Positions 54,800 through 63,779 of a DNA stretch of 64,000 bases are shown here, in pieces; position 1 is the stretch's first letter, and every line of letters starts with the position of its first letter. The position numbers and the translations under genes were made by a program. This stretch comes from Aquibium oceanicum. GTDB taxonomy: Bacteria; Pseudomonadota; Alphaproteobacteria; Rhizobiales; Rhizobiaceae. The stretch is taken from positions 186,001 to 250,000 of the forward strand of contig NZ_CP018171.1 in NCBI RefSeq assembly GCF_001889605.1, read 5' to 3'. Below the pieces are notes generated by a model, which was given only the letters and a program-made list of their open reading frames with translations, had not been told where the DNA came from and searched no databases.

Positions 54800-55896
54800 G
54801 GTCTCCGTTCGGGGGAAGCCGCCGCGGCGCCCACGTCCATGCCGTAGACGCGCCGCGCGGTGTCGCAAAGCAGGGCTTGGCGCGCATCGGCGGGATGTTC
54901 GGCGGCGATGCGCTTGTAGGCGTTCCACAGCACGACGTAGCCGATCGAGGTGCTGTCGACGGGAAAGTTGCTCTCGAACATGCAGCGCTCCGGCCCGAAG
55001 CAGGAGATCGCGTGGCGGAAATAGCCGCCGCGCTCCTCGACGAACTCTTCCGACGACGGCGGCGTCTCGCGCCGGTGGCCGTCATAGCCCGTCACGATCG
55101 AGGCCATCCCGCCGAGCTTCATGACGACGTTCGGAAGCCGGGCCAGAGATTCCACACTCTTCGCCCAGGAGAGGAACGCCGGCTGATCCTCCGCGCGAGC
55201 GGGGGTGTAGTCGACGGGCGCACCGAGGTGATCTACCACGATGACCGTTCCCGGAGCCGAGCGGGCGAGCACCTCGAGATCGTCGAGCTGGAAGTGGAAC
55301 TGGAAGCTGTCGAAGATCAAGCCGCGTTCGCCCAGCAGCGCTAGCCCGCGCCGAAAGGCTGGATCGGCATAAAGGCCGGGTGGCGCCGCACCCGCGATCA
55401 GCCGCGCCGCCGGGTCCGCCAGCCGCGCGCCGCTCTGGCGCACGCCGCGAAACAAAGACCCTCCGGCCTCCCGGTGGGCGTCGAGCACGGTCCCTAGGTC
55501 CGGATCGCGCAAATCTGCATGCGCGACGATCGCACCGACTTGCGGGAAGCTGCCGGCCTGCTGCCGGGCGAGCCGGGCGGCGAACTCCGTCTCGCCGACG
55601 ACGCGCAGGTTGGGCGGTCCTCCGGTGCGGTACTCCGATCCGCATTCCACATACACCGCTTGCGTGACCTTGTGGCCGGCGCACGCATCTTCGAGGAACT
55701 CGTCAAGCAGGTATCGGCTGGTCCTCAGCGACAGGGTGCCTTCCTGCGGGTCGGGAAACAGCTGCTCCTTCCACAGGTGGAAATGGGTGTCGACGCACTC
55801 CCAGTCCGGTTCCAGGATCGCTTCGCGGCGCAGGTCCCACCAGGCACCGCGCGCTCCCATCATCCCGATCCAGGTCTTCCGCTCCTGCGGCGTCAT
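54796..55896 (-). CDS. Amidohydrolase (amidohydrolase-2, PDC lactonase-like)
   Basis: 366-residue TIM-barrel hydrolase of the amidohydrolase-2 group. It has the N-terminal metal motif VDTHFHLWKEQLF, VVDHLGAPV around the third strand, and the C-terminal FESNFPVDSTSI with the catalytic Asp. LFRGVRQSGARLADPAARL is typical of L-fuconolactone/2-pyrone-4,6-dicarboxylate lactonase relatives. Predicted to hydrolyse a lactone or decarboxylate an acid. The ATG at 55896 follows GGGGAGGA and the gene is divergent from the LysR gene. Confidence 0.87.
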   Translation of the reverse strand: MTPQERKTWIGMMGARGAWWDLRREAILEPDWECVDTHFHLWKEQLFPDPQEGTLSLRTSRYLLDEFLEDACAGHKVTQAVYVECGSEYRTGGPPNLRVVGETEFAARLARQQAGSFPQVGAIVAHADLRDPDLGTVLDAHREAGGSLFRGVRQSGARLADPAARLIAGAAPPGLYADPAFRRGLALLGERGLIFDSFQFHFQLDDLEVLARSAPGTVIVVDHLGAPVDYTPARAEDQPAFLSWAKSVESLARLPNVVMKLGGMASIVTGYDGHRRETPPSSEEFVEERGGYFRHAISCFGPERCMFESNFPVDSTSIGYVVLWNAYKRIAAEHPADARQALLCDTARRVYGMDVGAAAASPERRP

Positions 55897-56063
55897 CGTT
55901 CCTCCCCGTGCCGCCTTCTCCCGACAGCCCGCACCTCGCGCGCGCTGGCCGGACGCGCGGCTCACGACCATAGGGTGGCTCGTGGCTTTACCGGTAGTTA
56001 AAATTCCTTAGGAGCGTGTTATGGATTGCTAACAGCAACACTCCTTCCGGAGCCGATCCCGCG
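55897..56063. promoter_or_regulatory. Divergent amidohydrolase-LysR promoter region
   Basis: 167 bases containing TTCCTTAGGAG (56004-56014), close to TTCCCTTAGGG (57022-57032) upstream of the TRAP genes. Shared motifs in both regions suggest binding by the adjacent LysR regulator. Confidence 0.4.
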
Positions 56064-56987
56064 ATGGACCTCAGGCAGATCCGCTATTTCGTCGCCGCCT
56101 GCGAGGCCGGTTCGCTCAGTGCCGCGGCCAACCGGCTGAACTGCACGGCCTCCGGCATCAGCCAGCAAATGTCGGCGCTCGAAGGGCGCCTCGGCACCAG
56201 CCTGCTCGAACGCACGCGGCGCGGGGTCAATCCCACCCCGGCCGGTTGGCGCTTCTACCATCGCTGCCTCGCCGTCCTGAAATCGGTCTCCGAGGCGGAG
56301 ATGGAGCTTGAGGATTTTTCCGCCGGCCTCAGCGGCACGGTGGCCGCGGGCTTCGTGCCTGGACTGGCGAAGGCAGTGCTGCCGGCCGCCCTCGCCCGGT
56401 TCACGCGCGAGTTTCCGCGCGTCGATTTCGAGATCGCCAGCGGCACGGCCGACACGCTGCTCGCCGAGACCTCCGGCGGCGCGCTGGATTTCTACGTCGG
56501 CCAGTTCGCCGCGCGCCAGACCGGGCTCGCCGCTACGCCGATCGGCAAGTTCCCAGTTGCGCTCATATCCGGTTCGCGGCGCGGACTGGTGCCGATGAAG
56601 CCCGTGCGGCTCAGCGAGGTCGCGCCGCTGAAGCTCTTCGTTCCCTCTGCCACCAACAGCCTGAAGCCGCGCATCGAGGCCGCGATCCGCGGCGGCGAGA
56701 TCGCGGTCGAGCGGACGATCTCCATCTCCAGCCTCTCGGCGGGGCTTGAATTCCTGAGCCTGACCGACTGGTCGGGTATCCTCCCCTTCTGGATCTGCCT
56801 CAAGGAACTCGGCAACGACCGCCTGACCGTCAGCCCTATCCTCGATCCCAAGTTCGGGGTCGAACTCGCGCTCATCCATCCCGCTCAAAGGCCGCTGTCG
56901 CGTCCCTCTCAGCAGCTTTACGACTATTTCCGCCAAGAGTTGCAGCGCTGCGACGACGAATGGCAGCGCATGATGCGCCAGCTTTAA
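56064..56987 (+). CDS. LysR-family regulator
   Basis: 307-residue LysR-type regulator. HTH: LRQIRYFVAACEAGSLSAAANRLNCTASGISQQMSALE, then LGTSLLERTRRGVNPTPAG. The co-inducer domain is at about 90-300. It sits between the amidohydrolase/CoA-transferase operon (divergent) and a TRAP transporter (downstream, same strand), so it probably activates both. The ATG at 56064 begins the conserved MDLRQIRYF. Confidence 0.9.
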   Translation: MDLRQIRYFVAACEAGSLSAAANRLNCTASGISQQMSALEGRLGTSLLERTRRGVNPTPAGWRFYHRCLAVLKSVSEAEMELEDFSAGLSGTVAAGFVPGLAKAVLPAALARFTREFPRVDFEIASGTADTLLAETSGGALDFYVGQFAARQTGLAATPIGKFPVALISGSRRGLVPMKPVRLSEVAPLKLFVPSATNSLKPRIEAAIRGGEIAVERTISISSLSAGLEFLSLTDWSGILPFWICLKELGNDRLTVSPILDPKFGVELALIHPAQRPLSRPSQQLYDYFRQELQRCDDEWQRMMRQL

Positions 56988-57189
56988 GCAGCCGTTACGA
57001 AGCTCTTTAGGAGAAATTAGTTTCCCTTAGGGTGCGGCGGCACTACCGTCGCTGGTGGAGGAGCGCGGCACCGCCCGATGGCATGGGCGGCAAGCGCACC
57101 GGACACGCGTCACGCAGCGGCCGCACGTTCGCCCATTCGTAAATGGACGGTCGGCGGCCGGTGACCCATCGGGGGCGGGAGGATAGATA
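56988..57189. promoter_or_regulatory. TRAP operon upstream region
   Basis: 202 bases without a gene. It contains TTTAGGAG (57006-57013) and CCCTTAGGG (57024-57032) separated by an A/T-rich stretch, a likely site for the LysR protein. The ribosome site GGGAGGA is just before 57190. Confidence 0.4.
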
Positions 57190-58254
57190 ATGACAAACAA
57201 AAATTCGACGACGGACGGCATGTCCAAGCACGGGCTGAGCCGCCGGGCGTTCGGCGGGCTCACCATCGCCACGCTGGCAGGCGCGCAACTGGCGAGCGGC
57301 CCCGCTGCGGCGGCCGCCGAGATCGAACTGAAGATGCAGTTCGCCTCGCCCGACGGTACGCCGTGGAACGATCTCGACCGCCGCTACGCCAAGCAGATCG
57401 AGACGATCACCGGCGGCCGCGCCGAGGTGACGTTCTTCCCGCCGAATTCGGTGACGCCGTTCAAGGACTGGCTGCAGTCGACCGGCTCCGGCCTGCTCGA
57501 CATAGGCTTCGTCTGGCACCCGGTGCTGCCGGGCAAGTTCGTGCAGATGGAGCTTTTTGCGCTTCCGGGCCTGTCGAAGAACCAGACACTGGCCAGCATC
57601 GTCTACTGGCGCCTGCGCGACAAGTTCCCGGAAATGGGCAATCTGTTCACCGACAAGGACAACGTCGTCGATCTCGCGACCTTCGTCGCGATGGGCTCGC
57701 ACCTGCACACCCGTGAGCCGGTCCGCACGCTGCCCGACGTCAAGGGCAAGGTCTTCGCCGCGCAGGATTCGGCCGGCGTCGCGGTTCTCGAACTGCTCGG
57801 CGCCAGCGCCAGCGTGATGGTCGGTCCCGACGCGTATCTGGCGCTCCAGCGCGGTGCGGTCGACGGGGTGCTGTGCGCCTGGGGCTGGGTCAACAACTTC
57901 AAGCTCAACGAAGTGACCACCTACCACACGCTGCTCAACCTCAACCCGGGCTCCTACAGCACTGTGATGAACAAGGACACGTTCGACCGCCTGACGCCGC
58001 AGGAGCAGAGCCACCTGACCGACCTGCGGCCGGTATACTTCTTCTACAATACGACCGATGGCGCGGCGGCGGCGATGTCGACCATCCCGGCGGAGAATAT
58101 CTTCTCGCTCCAGGCCGACGAGGCCGCGGTGCTGGCCACGCAGATGCGCCCCTTCTGGGACGAGTGGGTGAAGAAGGCGGACGCAGCCGGCATTCCCGGC
58201 CAGGAAATCCTCGACGAGGCGGTTCGCCTCATGAAACTCTACGACCAGAACTAA
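57190..58254 (+). CDS. TRAP transporter substrate-binding protein (DctP family)
   Basis: 354-residue periplasmic binding protein. The N-terminus has a Tat-type signal (SRRAFGGLTIATLAGAQLA, cleavage after AAAA). IELKMQFASPDGTPWNDLDRRYAK, PPNSVTPFKDWLQSTGSGLLDIGFVWH and DAYLALQRGAVDGVLCAW identify the family. It binds a carboxylate, typically via an Arg in the second domain; substrate unknown. The Tat signal suggests folding or a cofactor in the cytoplasm before export. Confidence 0.9.
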   Translation: MTNKNSTTDGMSKHGLSRRAFGGLTIATLAGAQLASGPAAAAAEIELKMQFASPDGTPWNDLDRRYAKQIETITGGRAEVTFFPPNSVTPFKDWLQSTGSGLLDIGFVWHPVLPGKFVQMELFALPGLSKNQTLASIVYWRLRDKFPEMGNLFTDKDNVVDLATFVAMGSHLHTREPVRTLPDVKGKVFAAQDSAGVAVLELLGASASVMVGPDAYLALQRGAVDGVLCAWGWVNNFKLNEVTTYHTLLNLNPGSYSTVMNKDTFDRLTPQEQSHLTDLRPVYFFYNTTDGAAAAMSTIPAENIFSLQADEAAVLATQMRPFWDEWVKKADAAGIPGQEILDEAVRLMKLYDQN

Positions 58255-58276
58255 ACCTGGACCGGGCGTGGAGGGC

Positions 58277-58299
58277 GGCGTCCTGCTTCATCGGACGCC
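58277..58299 (+). terminator. Stem-loop between TRAP binding protein and permease genes
   Basis: GGCGTCC (58277-58283), a 9-base loop, GGACGCC (58293-58299). No T run follows. It is more likely an mRNA-stabilising or processing hairpin that separates expression of the abundant binding protein from the permease. Confidence 0.5.
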
Positions 58300-58375
58300 C
58301 CCTCGCCCCGGCGGTCTCTGTTACCGGCGGGACCTTCCGTCGACGAGAAGGAAGTGCAGGAGCGTGGGGCAGTCG

Positions 58376-60307
58376 ATGCAGCCGGCAGCGGCCGAAAATG
58401 ACATGCCGGCCCCGCGCCCGTCGCTCGCCCGAACCGCCGGGCGCATCATCGCAATTCCGAGCCGGGCGGCGATCTATGTCGGAGCCATCGCGCTGCTGGC
58501 GATGATGGGACTGACGGTCGCGGACGTCGTGCTGCGCAACCTCTTCTCCGTCGTCGTGCCGGGCGGCATGGAGATGACCGGCCTCCTGATGATCCTCGTG
58601 GCGCTCTCCACGCTCGCCGCGGTGGAGCTCGAGGGCGGCCACATCCGCGTCGACCTCGTGCTGCAGGCCCTACCCGAATACGCCCGTGCGCCGACCATCG
58701 CCGGCGGCCTGCTGCTCACCTGCGCGACAATGGTCGTGACCGGCGTGATGATCTGGGCGCAGGCGGTCTATCTCTACGAGAACGGCATCGTCACCGGCGT
58801 CCTCCTCGTGCCGGAATGGCCGTTCGTGGCCTTTGGCACCTTCTTCGTCTTCCTCTTCTCGCTGGCGTTGCTCAGGAGTTTCGCTGCCGGCGTCGGTGCC
58901 GTCGCGCGCCTTCGCGATCCGCGCGCCGTGGCGATCCTGCTCGCCTGGATCGTCGTCGTGGCGGCGATCCTGGTGATGGCGCTATATCCCCAGGCCCTGC
59001 CCTTCGACCTGCCGCGCGAAACGCGCGGGCTTGCGGCAATAGGCCTCTGCTTCGCGCTGATCTTTCTCGGCGTCCACGTCGCGGCGGCGATGGCCGTCAC
59101 CTCGCTGGTCGGCATCAGCATCCTGATCAGCGCCAACGCCAGCCTGACCAGCATCGGCACCACCACCATCGACGTCGTCAGCGACCAGACCTGGAGCGTC
59201 GTGCCGCTGTTCACCTGGATGGGGCTCATCGTCGTCGCCTCCGGCTTCGCGGAGGACCTATACCGCGCCGCCTACCGCTGGATCGGGCACCTGCCCGGCG
59301 GCCTCGCCTCCGCATCGACCGTCGCCTGCGCCGGCCTGTCCTCCATCGTCGGCGACACGCTGTCGGGCGTCTATTCCATGGGCTCGATCGCGCTGCCGCA
59401 GATGCGCGCCTATGGCTACGACATGAAGCTCGCCACCGCTTCCATCGCCTGCGCGGCGACCATCGGCGTGATGATCCCGCCGAGCCTGGCTTTCATCGTC
59501 TACGGCATGATCACCGAGGTCTCGATCGGCAAGCTGTTCATGGCGGGCATCCTGCCCGGCATCCTTTTCACGATCATCCTGGTGTCGCTGATCACCATTC
59601 GGGCGAAGCTCAACCCGGCACTGGCGCCGCGCGGCGAGGTCAGCACCTGGGACGAGCGCAAGCAGGCGAGCGCCAGGGTGTGGCCGATCATCCTCCTGAT
59701 GCTGCTCGTGCTCGGCGGGATTTACACCGGTATCGTCACGCCCAACGAAGCCGGCGGCCTCGGCGTGTTCGGCGCGCTGGTCATCGCCGCGGCGATGCGG
59801 CGTCTCACCTGGGCGACGCTGTGGCACTCGATCGAGCGGACGCTGCTGCTGTCGGCCGGCATCATCGTCATCTTCATGTTCGCCACCGCGTTCAGCCGCT
59901 TCATCGCCATCAGTGGCCTGACGCAGCAGCTCGCCGACCTGATCATCGGCCTGGAACTCGGCAAGTACCAGCTGATCGGCGCGATCCTGCTCTTCTACGT
60001 GCTGATCGGAATGTTCATGAACGCGCTGCCGGCGCTTGTGCTCACCGTGCCGCTGTTCTTCCCGGTCGCCATGAGCGCCGGCTTCGACCCGATCTGGTTC
60101 GGCGTGGTCGTGGTCATCATGGTGGAACTCGGCGTGGTCACCCCGCCGATCGGCGTCAATGTCTTCGCCATCGCCACGATGGCCAAGGACGTCTCGATGT
60201 ACGACGTCTTCCGAGGCGTCTTCCCGTTCTGGATCGCCTTCGTGATCCTCATCGGCCTCATCGTGATATTCCCGCAGATCAGCCTCTTCTTGCCCTCGCT
60301 GATGTGA
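58376..60307 (+). CDS. Fused DctQ-DctM TRAP transporter permease
   Basis: 643-residue membrane protein combining the small (DctQ) and large (DctM) TRAP subunits. About residues 20-165 are DctQ-like with four helices (AIYVGAIALLAMMGLTVADV, GGMEMTGLLMILVALSTL, ELEGGHIRVDLVLQ). The DctM part starts around 200 (GLAAIGLCFALIFLGVHVAAAMAVTS) and includes GDTLSGVYSMGSIALPQM and IPPSLAFIVYGMITE. Fusion is known in the family. I use the ATG at 58376; a GTG at 58364 and an ATG at 58406 are alternatives, none with an ideal ribosome site. Confidence 0.9.
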   Translation: MQPAAAENDMPAPRPSLARTAGRIIAIPSRAAIYVGAIALLAMMGLTVADVVLRNLFSVVVPGGMEMTGLLMILVALSTLAAVELEGGHIRVDLVLQALPEYARAPTIAGGLLLTCATMVVTGVMIWAQAVYLYENGIVTGVLLVPEWPFVAFGTFFVFLFSLALLRSFAAGVGAVARLRDPRAVAILLAWIVVVAAILVMALYPQALPFDLPRETRGLAAIGLCFALIFLGVHVAAAMAVTSLVGISILISANASLTSIGTTTIDVVSDQTWSVVPLFTWMGLIVVASGFAEDLYRAAYRWIGHLPGGLASASTVACAGLSSIVGDTLSGVYSMGSIALPQMRAYGYDMKLATASIACAATIGVMIPPSLAFIVYGMITEVSIGKLFMAGILPGILFTIILVSLITIRAKLNPALAPRGEVSTWDERKQASARVWPIILLMLLVLGGIYTGIVTPNEAGGLGVFGALVIAAAMRRLTWATLWHSIERTLLLSAGIIVIFMFATAFSRFIAISGLTQQLADLIIGLELGKYQLIGAILLFYVLIGMFMNALPALVLTVPLFFPVAMSAGFDPIWFGVVVVIMVELGVVTPPIGVNVFAIATMAKDVSMYDVFRGVFPFWIAFVILIGLIVIFPQISLFLPSLM

Positions 60308-60311
60308 GGAA

Positions 60312-60362
60312 GCCTTCACCTGCGGATGAAGGCGGCAGTCCCCGCCGCGCTGTCGCGGCGGG
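60312..60362. terminator. Double hairpin between convergent TRAP and prpE genes
   Basis: GCCTTCA/TGAAGGC (60312-60318/60327-60333) and a strong CCCGCCGCG/CGCGGCGGG (60341-60349/60354-60362) with a CTGT loop. Located 5 bases after the TRAP stop and 33 bases before the prpE stop, they can terminate in both directions, though the T runs are poor. Confidence 0.65.
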
Positions 60363-60394
60363 TTCCCTCGGCAAGGCTGGCCCGGCTCCGCCCC

Positions 60395-62299
60395 TCAGCC
60401 GAATCCCCTTGCCTTCAGCGCTTCGGTGATCTCCTCGAGGATCGCGGGGTCATCGATCGTGGCCGGCATCTTCCAGTCCTCGTGGTCAGCGATCTTCTGC
60501 ATCGTCCCGCGCAGGATCTTGCCCGAGCGCGTCTTCGGCAGCCGCTTCACCGGCACGACCGTCTTGAAGGCCGCCACCGGCCCGATGCGGTCGCGCACCA
60601 GCGCCACGACCTCCTTCTCCAGTTCGGCCGGATCGCGCGAAACGCCGGCGTTCAGCACCACGAAACCGCAGGGCACCTGACCCTTCATCGCGTCCGCGAT
60701 GCCGATCACGGCGCACTCGGCCACGTCCGGATGCTCGGCCAGAACCTCCTCCATGCCGCCGGTCGACAGCCTGTGCCCGGCGACGTTGATGATGTCGTCC
60801 GTGCGCGCCATGATGAAGAGGTAGCCGTCCTCGTCGACATAGCCGGCGTCCGCCGTCTTGTAGTAGCCCGGAAACTCCTCGAGATAGGCGTCGCGGAAGC
60901 GCTGGTCGGCGTTCCAGAGCGTCGGAAGCGCGCCGGGCGGCAGCGGCAGGCTGACGACGACGTTGCCGAGCGTGCCGCGCGGCACCTCGTGCCCGGCATC
61001 GTCCAGCACGTGCATGTCGTAGCCCGGCATCGGCACGGCGGGCGAGCCGTATTTCACCGGCAACTGCCCGAGCCCGATCGGGTTCTGGCTGATCGGCGCG
61101 CCGGTCTCGGTCTGCCACCAGTGGTCGATTACCGGCACCTTCAGCTGGTTCTCGGCCCACTTGATCGTCTCGGGGTCGGCGCGCTCGCCGGCCAGGAACA
61201 GCGTGCGGAACTTCGACAGATCGTATCTGCCGACGAACTCGCCCTTCGAATCCTGCCCCTTGATGGCGCGGAAGGCCGTCGGCGCGGTGAACAGCGCCAC
61301 CACCCCGTGCTCGGAGATCACGCGCCAGAAAGTGCCGGCATCGGGCGTGCCGACCGGCTTGCCCTCGAACAGGATGGTCGTGCAGCCATGCAGCAGCGGT
61401 GCATAGACGATGTAGGAGTGCCCGACCACCCAGCCGACGTCGGACGCCGCCCAGAAGACCTCGCCCGGCTTCACGCCGAACTCGTTCCACATCGACCAGG
61501 CGAGCATGACCATGTGGCCGCCATTGTCGCGCACCACGCCCTTGGGCTGGCCGGTCGTGCCCGACGTATAAAGCACGTAGAGGGGATCGGTCGCCGCCAC
61601 CGGCACGCAGGGCACTTTTCGACCTGCCCGCTTGGCCTCGTCGACCGCCGAGGCGTAGTCGGTGTCGCGGCCCTCCACCAGCTCGCATTCCAGCTGCTCG
61701 CGCTGCAACACCACGCAGGTCTCCACCTTGTGCCGCGCCATCTGGATGGCGCCGTCGAGCAGCGGCTTGTAGGCGACCACGCGGCCCGGCTCGATGCCGC
61801 AGGAGGCCGAGACGATCAGCTTCGGGGTGGAATCGTCGATGCGGGTAGCGAGTTCGCGCGCCGCGAAGCCGCCGAACACCACCGAGTGGATCGCGCCGAT
61901 GCGCGCGCAGGCGAGCATGGCGAAGACAGCCTCGGGAACCATCGGCATGTAGATGATGACCCGGTCGCCTTTCTCGACGCCGCAATCCCGGAGCACCGCG
62001 GCGAGCGCCTCGAGCTCCGTCTTCATCTGCGCATAGGTGTAGGTCTTCTTCGCACCGGTGATCGGACTGTCGTAGATCAGCGCCGCCTGCTCGGCCCGAC
62101 CGTTCTCGACGTGCCGGTCGACCGCGTTGTGGCAGGTGTTGCAAGTCGCGCCCGGGAACCAGCGGCCGTAGACGCCCCCGGCGGGGTCGAACACGCGTTC
62201 CGCCGGAGAATGCCAGTCGATCGCATTCGCCGCCTCGGCCCAGAAGGCCTCGGGATCGCGTTTCCAGCTGTCGTAGACCTCATGATAGCGCGACACCAT
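60395..62299 (-). CDS. prpE: Propionyl-CoA synthetase
   Basis: 634-residue acyl-CoA synthetase. N-terminal SRYHEVYDSWKRDPEAFWAEAANAIDW and AVDRHVENGRAEQAALIYDSP are characteristic of PrpE rather than Acs. The AMP-binding motif is YTSGTTGQPKGVVRDNGGH, the hinge YKTADAGYVDEDGYLFIMARTDD, and the C-terminal catalytic Lys is in KTRSGKILRGT. Predicted reaction: propionate + ATP + CoA to propionyl-CoA. The ATG at 62299 follows GGGAGGAAG. No methylcitrate genes are nearby. Confidence 0.92.
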   Translation of the reverse strand: MVSRYHEVYDSWKRDPEAFWAEAANAIDWHSPAERVFDPAGGVYGRWFPGATCNTCHNAVDRHVENGRAEQAALIYDSPITGAKKTYTYAQMKTELEALAAVLRDCGVEKGDRVIIYMPMVPEAVFAMLACARIGAIHSVVFGGFAARELATRIDDSTPKLIVSASCGIEPGRVVAYKPLLDGAIQMARHKVETCVVLQREQLECELVEGRDTDYASAVDEAKRAGRKVPCVPVAATDPLYVLYTSGTTGQPKGVVRDNGGHMVMLAWSMWNEFGVKPGEVFWAASDVGWVVGHSYIVYAPLLHGCTTILFEGKPVGTPDAGTFWRVISEHGVVALFTAPTAFRAIKGQDSKGEFVGRYDLSKFRTLFLAGERADPETIKWAENQLKVPVIDHWWQTETGAPISQNPIGLGQLPVKYGSPAVPMPGYDMHVLDDAGHEVPRGTLGNVVVSLPLPPGALPTLWNADQRFRDAYLEEFPGYYKTADAGYVDEDGYLFIMARTDDIINVAGHRLSTGGMEEVLAEHPDVAECAVIGIADAMKGQVPCGFVVLNAGVSRDPAELEKEVVALVRDRIGPVAAFKTVVPVKRLPKTRSGKILRGTMQKIADHEDWKMPATIDDPAILEEITEALKARGFG

Positions 62300-62418
62300 G
62301 CTTCCTCCCTCGCCGGCGGCCGCTTCTATCCAAACCCGCGGCCCGACGTCCATCCGACTATGTTCCCATAGGTCGCGCTCCGCGCAAGGGCTTTGACTTC
62401 CGTCAACGGGACTGGTCA

Positions 62419-62589
62419 ATGGGTGCCATGACCAAGGCCCTCTCCATCGTCATCATCCTGATGATGGTCATCCAGATCATCAAGCCGCTGGGACTGCCCG
62501 GCCTGCGCAAGCGAAGCGACTTCTGGAAGCTCGCCCTTCTGGCGCTGGGCGCGATGTCACTCACGGTTCTCCTCAGCCACGGAACCTGA
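62419..62589 (+). CDS. Small membrane protein, uncharacterised
   Basis: 56-codon frame encoding two hydrophobic segments (MTKALSIVIILMMVIQIIKP, then LALLALGAMSLTVLLSHG) linked by a basic loop (RKRSDFW). The second ATG at 62428 is an equally possible start. There is no strong ribosome site. The last 33 bases overlap the convergent SGNH gene. The clean composition (one hairpin of two helices) argues that it is real; I do not recognise a family. Confidence 0.5.
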   Translation: MGAMTKALSIVIILMMVIQIIKPLGLPGLRKRSDFWKLALLALGAMSLTVLLSHGT

Positions 62590-63321
62590 GGCGAGCATCT
62601 CGGGCGCTGCGAGTTCGATCAGCGGCAGCAGATGTTCCGCCCAGGCGCGGTAGCCGGCCTCTGAGGCGTGGAATCCGTCGGCGGCGAAGCCGAGCTGCGG
62701 GTCCTCGATCGGCAGCCGCGACGCCGGAACAGCGCCGCGTTCGAAGCAGAGCCGCGCCGCCATCGCATTGATCGCCTGCGCACGTATCTCCAGGATCTTC
62801 GCCAGCAGCGGCGGCAGCGCCGGCACCCACGTCATGTCGACCACCGGCGACCAGATGATCCGAGCGCCGGGGAATCTTGCTTTGAGCGCGTAGAGCAGCC
62901 CGCCGAAATCCTTCTTGAAGCGCGGGACCGTGTGAAAATTCTTGGCGTCGTTGGTCCCGACCGGCAGCACGATGTGCGTCCACGGCTCCCATTTCAGATT
63001 GGGCACCACATGGTCGCGGATCTGGCCGGAGGTCGCCGAATTGAAACCCGCGGCCCGCCATGTCACCGGCCGCCCGGTGTCGCGCGCAATCATGCCGGCG
63101 AGCACGGCGGCGATGCCCCCGTCCGTCCGCGTGATGCCGACGGAGGCGGCGGACGAATCGCCCAGCACCAGCAGCCGCACCGGATCGCCCGTGCCGGGGA
63201 TCGTGTGCAGCACCGGTCCTTCCGCCGGCAGCAGCCGCGCCGTGCGCCGCCGCACGCCGAGCCCCTGCCAGGCATAGATCGGCAAAGCGAACCAGGAGAG
63301 AAGCGGGAGCAGGCGGGACAT
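62557..63321 (-). CDS. SGNH/GDSL-type hydrolase
   Basis: 254-residue esterase/lipase of the SGNH superfamily with an N-terminal hydrophobic segment (LLPLLSWFALPIYAWQGLG) that could be a signal anchor. Block I VLVLGDSSAASVG supplies the nucleophilic Ser, block III LPVGTNDAKNF the oxyanion Asn, and block V DGFHASEAGY the catalytic Asp/His. It may deacetylate polysaccharide or act on lipids; function not determined. The ATG at 63321 gives the full family length. Confidence 0.87.
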   Translation of the reverse strand: MSRLLPLLSWFALPIYAWQGLGVRRRTARLLPAEGPVLHTIPGTGDPVRLLVLGDSSAASVGITRTDGGIAAVLAGMIARDTGRPVTWRAAGFNSATSGQIRDHVVPNLKWEPWTHIVLPVGTNDAKNFHTVPRFKKDFGGLLYALKARFPGARIIWSPVVDMTWVPALPPLLAKILEIRAQAINAMAARLCFERGAVPASRLPIEDPQLGFAADGFHASEAGYRAWAEHLLPLIELAAPEMLASGSVAEENRE

Positions 63322-63430
63322 GGAAGGCGACCGGACGTTCTGGCGGATGCCACGTTCCTACAACCATACCCGCGTGTGGGAAAAGACCGCGAACAGCTCA
63401 TCATAGGCAATACGCTGCGCGTCTGGCGTG

Positions 63431-63466
63431 AAATGTTTGACATTTCGGCCCATCTGTCCGACATTT
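63431..63466. promoter_or_regulatory. Operator repeats upstream of the toxin-antitoxin module
   Basis: AAATGTTTGACATTT (63431-63445) is a perfect palindrome around TTG. Its half TGTTTGACATTT recurs as TGTCCGACATTT (63455-63466), exactly 21 bases on, i.e. two helical turns. The pair ends 22 bases before the antitoxin ATG, fitting autoregulation by a ribbon-helix-helix protein. Confidence 0.65.
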
Positions 63467-63488
63467 GGCCCGGTTCATGGAGGACTAC

Positions 63489-63773
63489 ATGTCGGGTCGA
63501 AGAGACGTCGAGCGGGATGCCCGCAAATTCTGGCGCCGCGATATCATCATGGAGCGGCTGGCGCGGCTCGGCCTGTCGCGGGACAAATCGGCCAAGCTCG
63601 GCGGTCGCGTGAATCCCAAGCTTCTCGAACTGGCGCGCGAGCGGTCGGGCGCGGTCAGCGACAGCCAGCTTATCGAACTCGCTCTCGGCAATCTTGTCAT
63701 GGAGGACGGGTTCGCGGAGGCGTTTCGCGCCGGCCGCGGTACGGTCGACCCCTCGCTCGACCTCAACGTCTGA
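63489..63773 (+). CDS. Ribbon-helix-helix-like antitoxin (predicted)
   Basis: 94-residue basic protein. The middle (GRVNPKLLELARERSGAVSD, then SQLIELALGNLV) fits a strand plus two helices of a RHH DNA-binding fold. The C-terminal tail (EDGFAEAFRAGRGTVDPSLD) is probably disordered and toxin-binding. GGAGG lies five bases before the ATG at 63489, which I prefer over an ATG at 63477. It is followed after six bases by a PIN-domain gene, the standard antitoxin-toxin order. Confidence 0.72.
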   Translation: MSGRRDVERDARKFWRRDIIMERLARLGLSRDKSAKLGGRVNPKLLELARERSGAVSDSQLIELALGNLVMEDGFAEAFRAGRGTVDPSLDLNV

Positions 63774-63779
63774 CAGCGT

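Noticed and set aside
60326-62371. 681-codon plus-strand frame opposite prpE
   Set aside because: Antisense of a complete PrpE with all catalytic motifs; the frame is rich in Arg and His and has no recognisable fold.
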